Position numbers and translations under genes: made by a program. Positions 16,681 through 26,156 of a stretch of DNA of 64,000 nt are shown here, one piece after another. The stretch spans positions 28,104 through 92,103 of the forward strand of contig JAKSDK010001243.1 in the NCBI GenBank assembly GCA_022360095.1, written 5' to 3'. Origin of the DNA: Phycisphaerales bacterium. Lineage in GTDB: Bacteria; Planctomycetota; Phycisphaerae; UBA1845; UTPLA1. How positions within the stretch are numbered: the stretch's first letter is position 1; each line of letters starts with the position of its first letter. The notes under the pieces are model-generated. The model did not search any database, had not been told where the DNA came from, and saw only the letters and a list, made by a program, of their open reading frames with translations.

Positions 16681-19107
16681 ATGAGCCGACCACGGACGAA
16701 CATGGACTCAGCCTCGAATACGACCGGGGGATTGCGCCGAAGGTTTCTTCGATCCCATTTCGCCATCGCGGGTCTAGGCGTCGGAGCGCTTCTGATCACC
16801 CTCGGTGTGAACCTCTGGCTGAATTGGAAAACAGAGCAGTTCGCCAAAACGGAAGCGCCGACCGTGCAGGTTTCAGCAATCGCGCTAAACGGTCTAGAAC
16901 GGTCATTGTCCAACCTCCGCGGCTGGCTGCTGCTGGGCAATCCGAAGTTCAAACGAGAAAGGGAAGCGGCCTGGACGGAACAACTCTGGCCGGCGATGGA
17001 AAAACTCCGGACCTTGAGCTCAGACTGGACCGATCCTCACAACAACGATCGCCTGGCCAGAGTCGCGAATACGCTTAACGAACTGCATGAAGTCCAATGG
17101 TGGATTGAAGACATAGGACGATGTCCCGGCAACGAGCCCGCACGACTTATGCTGGACCGAGAGATTAAGCCCGTGGCTGAAACGAATTTCCAGATCATCA
17201 CGGCACTGATCAACCTTGAGCGGACGATTGAAGGCACCCCTCATCGTAAACAGTTGCTCGCCTACATGGCCGATTTCCGCGCCTGGTTCACCCGTTCATG
17301 GAGCGCGTTGAACGAGTTTGTGGCGGTCCGGCATCACGAAACGGCGGCTGATTTTGAAATCGGACTGCGAAACGCAACCAACCACATCCTGAAACTGGAC
17401 CAATTACGCGGTCTGCTCGACGAACAGGAAAATGAGCTGCTTTCATCACTGTTGATGGAATTCAGTGCCTATGAATCCCTGGCCAGCCGGGCCATCGCCC
17501 TGAGCAAGTCTGAGAAATGGAATGTTGCGCGTCATCTTCTAGCGACCAAGGCGGTGCCTCTGGCGCAAGAGTCGGGAGACCTCCTTTCGGCACTGTCGCA
17601 AAGCAAGGCCAATTTGATGCAGTCTGAAGCATCCCGAATCGACAGAATGACCAACTCCGCTTCGATCCTGTCCCTGGGACTCGTGGCCGCCATGGTTCTC
17701 GCGGCGAACCTCGTATCCAGACGCAATGCCAAACACCTCGTCGAGCCGATCTCGGCATTGGACCAGGCAACCCAAAAACTGGCCGGCGGACATCTGAAGG
17801 AAGACATCGCCGTCACCAGTAAGGATGAGCTGGGGAGTCTGACGCGTTCTTTCAACGAAATGCGACGATCGCTCGAAAAGGCGTCACGAGAACGTGAACA
17901 AGCCGAGAAAGAATCTCACGAAGCTGATTCGCGGGTCCGCGCGATTGTCGAGACCGTGATCGACGGAATTATTGTGATCGACGAGAAGGGCATCGTCGAG
18001 TCCTGCAACCCGGCCGTCGAACGGATCACCGGTTATACGGCCCATGAGTTCGTTGGACAAAACATCAACATTCTGATGCCCGAGCCGTACCGAAGTCAGC
18101 ACGATGGTTACCTCGTCAGGTACGTGAACACCGGCGAGAGGAAAATCATCGGCATCGGTCGCGAAGTCGTCGCGCAACGCAAGGACGGAACCATCTTTCC
18201 AATCGAGCTGGCCGTCAGCGAGCTATGGGTTGGTGACCGCCGTCTCTTTACCGGAATCATGAGAGACATAACGGAGCGCAAGCAGTCCGAGGCGGTGCTA
18301 AAAGACGCCAAGGAAGCCGCTGAGGCCGTGAATGAAGTGAAGAATGAATTCCTCGCGAACATGAGCCACGAGATTCGCACACCGTTGCACGGCATTCTCA
18401 GCTTCGCGAGATTCGGCAAGGACAAAGCGCTGAGCGCCAATCCGGAAAAACTTCTCGACTACTTCGAAAAAATCGACGGCTGCGCCCAACGCCTGATGGA
18501 CCTGCTGTCAGACCTCCTGGACCTGGCCAAAATGGAATCCGGCCGAACGCAATACGAATTTAGACCGGCGGATTTGCATACCGTTTTGCGTTCCGCCCAG
18601 AATGAATTCCAGTCGCTGTGCGCCCATCGGAACATGATCATTGAATACACTGAGCCGAATGCCGACCTTAGGCTGACATTGGACGAAAACCGAATGATGC
18701 AGGCCGTCCGCAACCTGCTGAAAAACGCCGTTGAATTCTCTCCCGAAGGTGGAACCGTGCGGATTGATGTCCACAAAGACGATGAAGGTGTCCGAGTATC
18801 CATCCGAGACCACGGCATCGGGATTCCCGAAGACGAGTTGGAAATGGTCTTCGAAAAGTTCGTTCAGTCCAGCAAAACCAAAACGGGCGCAGGCGGAACA
18901 GGCCTGGGATTATCCATATGCAGGGAGATCGTCGAGGCCCATCAGGGCCGTATCTGGTGTGAGAACCATCCGGAAGGCGGCGCCGTCTTCCACCTGACGC
19001 TCCCGTGGACGATACAAGAGGGTTCTTCCGAGATGCACCACAAGATGAATAACTCCGGCAAAAAAAGGGAAACGATGAAGCGAGAAGCTGTCGTCGAAAT
19101 CTCGTAA
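16681..19107 (+). CDS. Membrane sensor histidine kinase with HAMP and PAS domains
   Basis: 808 residues. The first transmembrane helix (FAIAGLGVGALLITLGVNLWL) lies near 23-45, a helical periplasmic sensor region covers about 46-320, and a second helix (SILSLGLVAAMVLAANLV) near 324-343. A HAMP linker follows (PISALDQATQKLAGGHL to DELGSLTRSFNEM), then a FixL-like PAS domain at about 420-535 (GIIVIDEKGIVESCNPAVER; a heme histidine is not evident by eye). The HisKA motif is NMSHEIRTPLHG with phospho-acceptor H563. The ATPase domain has the N box NLLKNAVEFS, the G1 box DHGIGIP and the G2 box GTGLGLSI. No receiver is attached. Two response regulators follow directly and are the probable partners. 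Confidence 0.93.
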   Translation: MSRPRTNMDSASNTTGGLRRRFLRSHFAIAGLGVGALLITLGVNLWLNWKTEQFAKTEAPTVQVSAIALNGLERSLSNLRGWLLLGNPKFKREREAAWTEQLWPAMEKLRTLSSDWTDPHNNDRLARVANTLNELHEVQWWIEDIGRCPGNEPARLMLDREIKPVAETNFQIITALINLERTIEGTPHRKQLLAYMADFRAWFTRSWSALNEFVAVRHHETAADFEIGLRNATNHILKLDQLRGLLDEQENELLSSLLMEFSAYESLASRAIALSKSEKWNVARHLLATKAVPLAQESGDLLSALSQSKANLMQSEASRIDRMTNSASILSLGLVAAMVLAANLVSRRNAKHLVEPISALDQATQKLAGGHLKEDIAVTSKDELGSLTRSFNEMRRSLEKASREREQAEKESHEADSRVRAIVETVIDGIIVIDEKGIVESCNPAVERITGYTAHEFVGQNINILMPEPYRSQHDGYLVRYVNTGERKIIGIGREVVAQRKDGTIFPIELAVSELWVGDRRLFTGIMRDITERKQSEAVLKDAKEAAEAVNEVKNEFLANMSHEIRTPLHGILSFARFGKDKALSANPEKLLDYFEKIDGCAQRLMDLLSDLLDLAKMESGRTQYEFRPADLHTVLRSAQNEFQSLCAHRNMIIEYTEPNADLRLTLDENRMMQAVRNLLKNAVEFSPEGGTVRIDVHKDDEGVRVSIRDHGIGIPEDELEMVFEKFVQSSKTKTGAGGTGLGLSICREIVEAHQGRIWCENHPEGGAVFHLTLPWTIQEGSSEMHHKMNNSGKKRETMKREAVVEIS

Positions 19108-19165
19108 CTGCGGGCTTTGCGACGCCAGACGTGTCACGCGCGATGTTGAAAGGACGGGTTGATCG

Positions 19166-20290
19166 ATGCGAAAACGAATTTTGATTGTCGACGACGACAG
19201 ATTTAATCGAGAAATCCTGCGCGAGATTTTCGAAGACGAATACGAGCTTGCTCAGGCGGCCTCGGGAGAAGAAGGTCTGGCCATGTTAAAGGATTTCGGA
19301 CCTGACCTCGTCTTGCTCGACATCATGATGCCCGGCATCGACGGATACGAGGTGTGCCGACAGATCAAGTCCGCGCCCGACGGTGATCGAACCCTCGTGG
19401 CGCTGGTTTCGGGAAGAGCGTCCGCGCAAGAGCGCCTCGAAGGATACAATGCCGGCGCGGATGACTATTGTGTCAAACCCTTCGATCACAGCGAGTTGGC
19501 CGCGAGAGTCAAAATCCTATTTCGGTTGCGTGGCGCACTACTCGAACTGGCCCAAGCAAATGCCAAGACTCAAGTGCACAGCACAAACCTGGAACGACTC
19601 GTCCAGGAGCGAACTGCAGAACTTGTCGAAACACGCAACGTCACGGTGTTCGCGCTGGCCAAACTCGCCGAGTCCCGGGACCCCGAAACCGGCGAACATC
19701 TCGAACGCATGCGCAGCTATTCCCAAATCCTGGCAGAGGAGCTCGCCGACAGAGGGCCCTATGCGGACCAGATTGACGAAACTTTCCTGGCGCACCTCCA
19801 CATGTCAAGCCCGTTGCATGACATCGGCAAGGTTGGCATTCCGGATGTGATCCTTCTCAAACCGGGAAGACTGTCGGCTTCGGAATTCAAGATCATGCAA
19901 CGCCACACCACCATCGGCGCGGATGCACTTCGAGAGGCCGCAGGACATACCAAGTCCGGTGGCTTCCTTCAGATGGCCGTCGAAATCGCGCTGGCTCATC
20001 ATGAACGTTTCAATGGAAGTGGATATCCGAATGGACTTTCAGGGACGGACATTCCGCTGGCTGCGAGAATTGTTGCACTTGCGGACGTCTACGATGCCCT
20101 CACCTCGGTCCGCGTATACAAAGCCGCTTTTGAGCCGGAAGTGGCGAAGGCGATGATTGAAGAGGAATCGGGCAAACACTTTGATCCCGCCATCGTCGAT
20201 GCCTTCCGCGAACGATACGACGACTTCCTTCAGATCCAAAAACAATATGGCGCCGCTGTCGAGGACAACGTCCCCGCTCAAGTCGGCTGA
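19166..20290 (+). CDS. Response regulator with HD-GYP phosphodiesterase domain
   Basis: 374 residues. The receiver domain (1-120) has acidic residues in IVDDD, phospho-acceptor D52 in LLDIMMPG and the conserved K in VKPFD. A coiled-coil linker (residues about 125-165, LERLVQERTAELVE) connects to an HD-GYP domain with H218-D219-IGK, HHERFNGSGYP and NGLSG, all motifs for cyclic-di-GMP hydrolysis. Phosphorylation by the adjacent histidine kinase would be expected to control breakdown of cyclic di-GMP. The linker is closely similar to that of the next gene, suggesting the two arose by swapping output domains. Confidence 0.93.
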   Translation: MRKRILIVDDDRFNREILREIFEDEYELAQAASGEEGLAMLKDFGPDLVLLDIMMPGIDGYEVCRQIKSAPDGDRTLVALVSGRASAQERLEGYNAGADDYCVKPFDHSELAARVKILFRLRGALLELAQANAKTQVHSTNLERLVQERTAELVETRNVTVFALAKLAESRDPETGEHLERMRSYSQILAEELADRGPYADQIDETFLAHLHMSSPLHDIGKVGIPDVILLKPGRLSASEFKIMQRHTTIGADALREAAGHTKSGGFLQMAVEIALAHHERFNGSGYPNGLSGTDIPLAARIVALADVYDALTSVRVYKAAFEPEVAKAMIEEESGKHFDPAIVDAFRERYDDFLQIQKQYGAAVEDNVPAQVG

Positions 20291-20335
20291 AGGCGTCGTG
20301 ATCAAATATGGCCCTCTAAGAATGGACGACACAGC

Positions 20336-21406
20336 ATGGCAAAGACTCCAAAAATATTGGCTTGCGACGACGACATGCTCAATCTTGCCGTCGTCCGTGA
20401 AATACTCCAGAAAGACTACGAAATCGTCCTGGTGAAAAGCGGAGAGTCGTGCCTGGCAAAGCTATCGGAGTTTCAACCGGACGTCTTGCTGCTGGACATC
20501 ATGATGCCGGGAATGGACGGCTATGAAACATGCCGCAGGATCTTGGCGACGTCGAACGGCAACGTTCCGCAAATCATTTTCCTGTCGGCCAAGGCCTCCA
20601 CTGAAGAACGATTGATGGGATACGAAGCCGGCGCCGACGACTATCTCATAAAGCCTTTCGACCACGAGGAACTCCGAGCCAAAGTTCGTATTCACGTCAG
20701 ATTGCGGCACGCGCTTCTGGGATTGACGGAGGCGAAAGCCGAGATCGAAACCCACGCGGAAGGCCTGGAAAAGCTTGTGGAAGCGCGCACCGCAGAACTG
20801 CAAGTTGCAAAAAAGCAGTTTGAGGTCATGGCCCAAAAACTCGCCGACACGAATTCAAAACTCGCCGAGTCTAATTACGAGCTTGCTTTGCAGGCCCGTC
20901 ATGATTCTCTTACCAAGCTTCTAACCAGGGCGGCGTGGAACGAAATCGCCCAGCGCGAGCAGGACCGATCCAGGAAATGCAAGCACCCCTATAGTATGGT
21001 GATGATTGATATTGACTATTTTAAGGCCTACAACGATTCACAAGGACACGGCGGTGGAGACGATTGTCTTCGCAAAGTGGCCAGAAGTATCGCGAACACG
21101 TGCTCCGACGGCGAATTCGCGGCCCGCTACGGCGGGGAAGAATTCACCGTCCTCGCTCCCGAAACCAACATCGATGCCGTATATGCCCTGGGCAACCGAA
21201 TCCGAAACGCGGTGGAACAACTCAACATTCCCCATCCGGCGAATCCCGCGAATGATCGGGTGACCGTATCCGTCGGCGTTGCCAGCGGGGTAGGCAGCTC
21301 TTGGGAGGAACTCTTGAAAGAAGCCGACGTCGGTCTCTACGTCGCCAAAGAGAAGGGCCGAAACCAGGTCTGCCTTCCGCAAACCACCGTCAACGTGCCC
21401 CTCTGA
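20336..21406 (+). CDS. Response regulator with GGDEF diguanylate cyclase domain
   Basis: 356 residues. The receiver domain has phospho-acceptor D54 in LLLDIMMPGMDG and K in IKPFD. A coiled coil (LEKLVEARTAELQVAKKQFE) leads to a GGDEF domain with DIDYFKAYND and the active-site loop G266-G-E-E-F270. At the usual product-inhibition site, where RxxD is expected before the loop, the sequence is SDGE, so the arginine is missing and feedback inhibition may be weak. It makes cyclic di-GMP by family rule. Next to an HD-GYP regulator sharing the same receiver and linker, it forms an opposed synthesis and breakdown pair. Confidence 0.93.
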   Translation: MAKTPKILACDDDMLNLAVVREILQKDYEIVLVKSGESCLAKLSEFQPDVLLLDIMMPGMDGYETCRRILATSNGNVPQIIFLSAKASTEERLMGYEAGADDYLIKPFDHEELRAKVRIHVRLRHALLGLTEAKAEIETHAEGLEKLVEARTAELQVAKKQFEVMAQKLADTNSKLAESNYELALQARHDSLTKLLTRAAWNEIAQREQDRSRKCKHPYSMVMIDIDYFKAYNDSQGHGGGDDCLRKVARSIANTCSDGEFAARYGGEEFTVLAPETNIDAVYALGNRIRNAVEQLNIPHPANPANDRVTVSVGVASGVGSSWEELLKEADVGLYVAKEKGRNQVCLPQTTVNVPL

Positions 21407-21514
21407 CCGGCTTGCCCGCCTCCCCTTTCGCGATCGATGAGAAACAGGTGTCCCCTGCCAAGCCGACACAAGGCCGCATTCGGTCTGGTAATCATCTATA
21501 ATAGATCGATCGAT

Positions 21515-24451
21515 ATGAAGAGTTCGCTGCCCCAGTTTTCGTGGATCGCCCTCGTCGCCTTACTCGCGTCCTTTTGCGATGCCGGTCAGAAAGTGATCGG
21601 ATCCGACGCGCAAGAAGACGGCCGAAACGCACCGTATCAATGCGATCTATCAGAAAAAGAAAAGAAATGCGTCGAAGCGTTGACCAAACGGATCGCCGAT
21701 CTGCGCAAGCAAGGCCAATATCGCGACGCGATACGGGCAGCGGAAGAGATCTTTGTTATTCGTACAAAGATTCAGGGGAAAGAACATTGGAAGACCTCGG
21801 ATGCGCGCCGGGTCGTCGAGACGCTCAAGCGAATCGCCGAATTGCCGATTGATGTTCAGCTTGAACTACAAGGCGCGGATGAAACCGGTGAGGACGAATC
21901 GGAACCGAACGCACGACACCAAATTGAGATTCGATCGCGCCTGATGGGCCAAAGCCACATCGAGACCCTGACGTGGATCAGCCGCCTGGCATTTCACCTC
22001 AGACATGAAGGGAGAATGTCCGAATCCGAACTGCTCTACCGCCGCGCGATCGAAGGACTGCGACAAACCATCGGCGATGATCACCCGGACACGTTGCGTA
22101 ACTTGAGCCACCTCGCCATGATCCTTCATGAACAGGGTGAATTCGCGTCGTCCGAACGTCTGTTCCGACAGGTGGCGGAAACTCGACAACGCGTCCAGGG
22201 CGAGGATCATTCGGACACGCGCGGCGCCATGCATAACCTGGCCTGCGTTCTTTTTCTCCAAGGTAAATATGCCGAATCCGAAACCTTGTTTCGCCGACTG
22301 CTCCGATGGTTTCGTGATCAACACGGCGAAATGCACGGCTTGACGTTAACGACCATGGGGAGCCTGGCGGAAGTCCTCCACGCTCAGAAGAAATGGATCG
22401 AAGCCGAGGCGCTGCTGCGCCGCCGATTGGAATTACATCGCCAAAAATATGGCAAGGCCGATCCGGACATACACACGATGCACTCGTTGGCGAGCCTTTT
22501 GCATGACAAAGGCGACTTTGCCGAGGCCGAACGGTTTTATCGAGATACGCTGGATGCGCACCGCAACACCAAAGGCATTGAAGACAAAAAGCTTGTACAG
22601 CTGATGAATAACTTGGCCGAACTGCTTTACGCCAGGGGACGTTTTTCCGAGGCCGAGGCCGTGTGGATTTCCGCCACCGACAGCTTTGAAACGGTAAGAC
22701 AACGGATAAGTTTCGACGGCTTCAAACGCGTGCGTTTCGCATCACAAGTATCGCCTCTGCCCTCACTGGCGGCATGTCTTGCGCGCAATGGAAAACCCGT
22801 ACAGGCCTGGCAGAGGCTCGAAGCGAGCCTGGGACGAGGAGTGGTCGATGCAATCGACGTCGTCGCCGATCGGATGGCGGAGACCCTCACTGCGGATGAA
22901 CGCCGTCGCAAGACGCAACTCCTGGCCCAATTGAGCAAGCTTGACGAGCAGATTTCAATCCTGTCAACGAAAAACGCCGACGAACAAGAACAACGGCTTC
23001 TGCTGAATGTTCGCAAAGAGCGTGATACGGCTGAGGCGAAGCTCGTCACTTTTGAGAAGGAGATCGCAGATCGATACGGCATCGTTGCAGGAGAAATCTT
23101 CAAACTCTCACGCATTCAGCGACACCTCGGACCGGATACGGCCATCCTGGCCTGGGTGGACGTCGGACCGCATCCGAAGGCCCTTGATCCGAACGGAGAT
23201 CACTGGGCCTGTGTGGTGCGAAACGAAGGCGAGCCGCGATGGATCAAATTGCCTGGAAGTGGCGAGGGTGGAACGTGGACGGACAAGGACGATCAGCAAT
23301 CGGCTCGCGTGGCATCCCTCGTCGCCAAACGTCCAAGGGAACGCCCGGACGCGCATGTCGAAACGACGTCGCTTTATCGCCAGCGCATCGAGCCGGTTGA
23401 ACCTTGTCTTAAGGGCGTCAAGCGACTGATCGTGCTCCCGGCAGGCCGAATGGGGGCCGTGCCGATCGAAATGTTGACGGACAAATACGCCGTGAGCTAC
23501 GCACCTTCCGGCACGATGTATGCCTGGCTAAAGGAGAAAACGTCGAAAAGTCAAAGCATCAATGAATCGAAGCGTCAAGACGGCATTCAGTCAGCACCCG
23601 GGAATGCGACGTTACTGGCTCTAGGGGACCCGCGTGTTGAACAGGGAAGTGAATGGGGATCTCAGTTCGACGCCCTGCCGGGTTCGCGACATGAAGTACG
23701 AACCATTGCCGCACTCTTTGGTGATTCGACACAAACGAGTCTGCTCCTGGGCTCCCTGGCGAGCGAACGGAACCTTGAGCGACTGTTGGCTGACGGCAAA
23801 CTCGAGCAATTTCAATACATACATCTTGCGACTCACGGCGAGCTGAATGACAAAGAACCGTGGCGCTCGGCGTTGATCCTGTCACAGGACCGATTACGAG
23901 ACACGCCCCAACGCGTCTTCAATGGCGGCCTCTCCTACGACGGGCGATTGACGGCCGAGCAAGTCGCCCGAACCTGGAAGCTCAATGCCGACCTTGTCAC
24001 ACTCAGCGGGTGTGAAACCGCCTTGGGCCGAACCGAAGGAGGAGAGGGCTTTCTCGGCTTTTCCCAGGCATTGTTCGTAAGCGGCGCCAGAAGTCTGGCC
24101 CTCAGCTTGTGGAAGGTGGATGACAAAGCGACGACATTGCTGATGCATCGCTTCTACGAAAATCTGCTCGGACGGTTTGATCGGCCGCGGATCGTCTTGG
24201 GACAAAGTTTTCCATCAGGACAACCGATGCCGAAGGCGGAGGCCCTTCGGGAAGCAAAGCAATGGCTCCGCAGAGGCTCCCCGCAGCGGAACCGGACCAC
24301 ATTGACCAATCTGGGCTTCGATATGGTGGAAGAGCGTCTCGCCATGGCTCGGGGAGGAATCCGCATCAGCCGAGAAAAACCCCGAATCCCGTACGACTAC
24401 TCGGACCCCCACTACTGGGCGGCCTTTGTCCTCATCGGCAATCCCGAATAA
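21515..24451 (+). CDS. TPR-CHAT protease-like protein with signal peptide
   Basis: 978 residues from ATG 21515; the earlier in-frame ATG at 21437 would put extra residues before a clear signal sequence (SSLPQFSWIALVALLASFCDAG). Residues about 50-430 are Kinesin-light-chain-like TPRs (SELLYRRAIEGLRQTIGDDH, AEALLRRRLELHRQKYG). A helical spacer follows, and about 640-978 is a CHAT domain, a caspase-family fold, with catalytic H774 in HLATHGE and C833 in LSGCETALG both present, and FSQALFVSGARSLALSLWKV after them. It should be proteolytically competent; the substrate is unknown. It closes the plus-strand signalling block and faces a sigma/anti-sigma pair. Confidence 0.92.
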   Translation: MKSSLPQFSWIALVALLASFCDAGQKVIGSDAQEDGRNAPYQCDLSEKEKKCVEALTKRIADLRKQGQYRDAIRAAEEIFVIRTKIQGKEHWKTSDARRVVETLKRIAELPIDVQLELQGADETGEDESEPNARHQIEIRSRLMGQSHIETLTWISRLAFHLRHEGRMSESELLYRRAIEGLRQTIGDDHPDTLRNLSHLAMILHEQGEFASSERLFRQVAETRQRVQGEDHSDTRGAMHNLACVLFLQGKYAESETLFRRLLRWFRDQHGEMHGLTLTTMGSLAEVLHAQKKWIEAEALLRRRLELHRQKYGKADPDIHTMHSLASLLHDKGDFAEAERFYRDTLDAHRNTKGIEDKKLVQLMNNLAELLYARGRFSEAEAVWISATDSFETVRQRISFDGFKRVRFASQVSPLPSLAACLARNGKPVQAWQRLEASLGRGVVDAIDVVADRMAETLTADERRRKTQLLAQLSKLDEQISILSTKNADEQEQRLLLNVRKERDTAEAKLVTFEKEIADRYGIVAGEIFKLSRIQRHLGPDTAILAWVDVGPHPKALDPNGDHWACVVRNEGEPRWIKLPGSGEGGTWTDKDDQQSARVASLVAKRPRERPDAHVETTSLYRQRIEPVEPCLKGVKRLIVLPAGRMGAVPIEMLTDKYAVSYAPSGTMYAWLKEKTSKSQSINESKRQDGIQSAPGNATLLALGDPRVEQGSEWGSQFDALPGSRHEVRTIAALFGDSTQTSLLLGSLASERNLERLLADGKLEQFQYIHLATHGELNDKEPWRSALILSQDRLRDTPQRVFNGGLSYDGRLTAEQVARTWKLNADLVTLSGCETALGRTEGGEGFLGFSQALFVSGARSLALSLWKVDDKATTLLMHRFYENLLGRFDRPRIVLGQSFPSGQPMPKAEALREAKQWLRRGSPQRNRTTLTNLGFDMVEERLAMARGGIRISREKPRIPYDYSDPHYWAAFVLIGNPE

Positions 24452-24546
24452 CCGGCGATTTTCATCGCGATGGCCGTTGTCTCGGATATCGAGCAAAGAC
24501 GGCGGCTTAAGTCTGCTCCCGCTGCGCGAAAAGTAATCCACGGTGA

Positions 24547-25416
24547 TCAGGGGGATGACGGCGTCACCATCGTGATCGGCGCGGATTCTACGACGCAATC
24601 GAATTGTTCTTCGATACGCTTGTCGAGTTCTTCGACCTGTGTCAAAGCCTTCACAGGGTCCTCACTCAGCAAGACCGGGGCATGCTCAAATTCATCAAGC
24701 CGGTTGACCAGGCTTTCTTCAGCGGAGACAAGCAGAGCGTAGGCTCGCCGTGAAAGCGGTTCATTCCTTTTCTCAGGAGGCAGGACGCCGTAGCGTCCGA
24801 ACACGGCTTCGCCCTCAACGCGCTTCTCAGCCAGTAAGGTCAACTCCCCTGCCAGATCCAACACCAGAAGATGAAGGTGCGCCGCCTCGGCCACCGTGAC
24901 TCTGACCTCGAATTCCCTGTCGGCGAAATCCGCTTGCCCCGGCGCGCGCGTGGGATCCACATCCAGAACCGCGACGGTCAAATCCAATTTCTGCGTCCCC
25001 CCCAGAACAAAGAAAATCGAAAACACCGCGGCAGTCGCCAGGACGGTGAACCCCGTCAACCATAGCGCTCCTCGAGAACGACCGGGCGCCGGGATTTCGT
25101 TCAACGCCCTGAGAACCATGCGACACACCGAACATGCCTCGATGTGACTCCGGATTGAATCTCGCTCTTCAGCAGAGAGCCTACCGTCCGCATACGCCGA
25201 CAGTTTGATGTCATCCGGGCAACTTGACGAATGCAACGATTCGTCTGCCACGATCGTGGACGTCGCCAAATCCAGGAGTGCATCGGCCCTGTCGGCAGCA
25301 GCCCGACAACGGCCACACGTCTCAATGTGCTCGCCGATCTCCGGGTCTACAGCATCACCCAGCTTGCGAGCGGCAAGCCAATCTGATATTTCCCGAACCG
25401 TGAGGTGTCCTTTCAT
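24547..25416 (-). CDS. Membrane anti-sigma factor with two zinc fingers
   Basis: 289 residues. Two consecutive zf-HC2-like fingers occupy the N-terminus: HIETCGRC (with an upstream partner not obvious) and C-P-D-D followed by HIEACSVC. A single transmembrane helix (LWLTGFTVLATAAVFSIFFVLGG) lies near 120-142, and about 145 residues follow outside the membrane, a beta-rich domain of unknown type (LDLTVAVLDVDP, FEVRVTVAEAAHLHLLVLDL). The gene starts 59 nt after the stop of the ECF sigma gene on the same strand, so it is the probable anti-sigma partner, with the outer domain as sensor. No proteolysis site can be named. Confidence 0.85.
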   Translation of the reverse strand: MKGHLTVREISDWLAARKLGDAVDPEIGEHIETCGRCRAAADRADALLDLATSTIVADESLHSSSCPDDIKLSAYADGRLSAEERDSIRSHIEACSVCRMVLRALNEIPAPGRSRGALWLTGFTVLATAAVFSIFFVLGGTQKLDLTVAVLDVDPTRAPGQADFADREFEVRVTVAEAAHLHLLVLDLAGELTLLAEKRVEGEAVFGRYGVLPPEKRNEPLSRRAYALLVSAEESLVNRLDEFEHAPVLLSEDPVKALTQVEELDKRIEEQFDCVVESAPITMVTPSSP

Positions 25417-25475
25417 GACCTAATCCATTGTCCCGTCATCAAAGCGTTCGGCGAACGAATTTGCGGCCGTCCGCT

Positions 25476-26156
25476 CTAAAACAGGTCCTTCTGTTGTAAA
25501 CACGCCAGCACCTTCTGATTGGCGTCGCACAGCGCACCGCGGACTCGGCCAGGCGTGATGCCGTGCAGAACGGCAATGTCCGCCGCGCTCATTTCATTAA
25601 ATCTGACCAATCGAAAGATTTCTCTCTCGCGACCCTGGAGCAAGTCGGCACATTCACGGACAGCGGCCATCAACTCCGAAACCTCACTCTTAGCCGTCGG
25701 GTCCGCTTGAGGACTGTCACTTGACGGGGAAGCAAGTGATTCAAGCTGCTGAAGTCGATCCTGTCGAAGTTTCAATCGCTTGGAATGTGTGATCGCCCTC
25801 CGAGTGCAAATCACCGCCAACCAACGGGTAAAGCTCGCCAGACGGCTGTCATACCGAGGCAGTTGCTGATAGACCGCATGCCAGACCTCCTGCGCCACTT
25901 CCTCGGCGATGTCGCCTCGATATGCTGGAAGCCGTTTCTGAATATGTTTCTGAACGAAATGTCCGTAGCGCCGATAGAGCGTCTCGAAGGCATCCTGGTC
26001 GCCCTGGGCCGCCTTGCCGATAATTTGATCGAGATCCTGAGCCACCGCCTGGGTCGCCCCTCCACAGCTGACCGCCATTCGCCTGCACCGATTCAGGGTA
26101 TCAGGAATCTCCGGAAGCTTCCAGCGTTTGTTCGATCTGAAGACATCCATCCACAT
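25476..26156 (-). CDS. ECF-family sigma factor abutting the RHS gene
   Basis: 226 residues from ATG 26156; an internal ATG at 26075 (MAVSCGGATQAVAQDLDQII) is an alternative, since the first 27 residues are not needed for the fold. Region 2 is DIAEEVAQEVWHAVYQQLPRYD and FTRWLAVICTRRAITHSKRL. Region 4 is REIFRLVRFNEMSAADIAVL followed by HGITPGRVRGAL. Its first start codon begins at the very next base after the TAG stop of the RHS gene, so the two may be translationally coupled, an unusual pairing. The anti-sigma gene follows. Confidence 0.88.
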   Translation of the reverse strand: MWMDVFRSNKRWKLPEIPDTLNRCRRMAVSCGGATQAVAQDLDQIIGKAAQGDQDAFETLYRRYGHFVQKHIQKRLPAYRGDIAEEVAQEVWHAVYQQLPRYDSRLASFTRWLAVICTRRAITHSKRLKLRQDRLQQLESLASPSSDSPQADPTAKSEVSELMAAVRECADLLQGREREIFRLVRFNEMSAADIAVLHGITPGRVRGALCDANQKVLACLQQKDLF

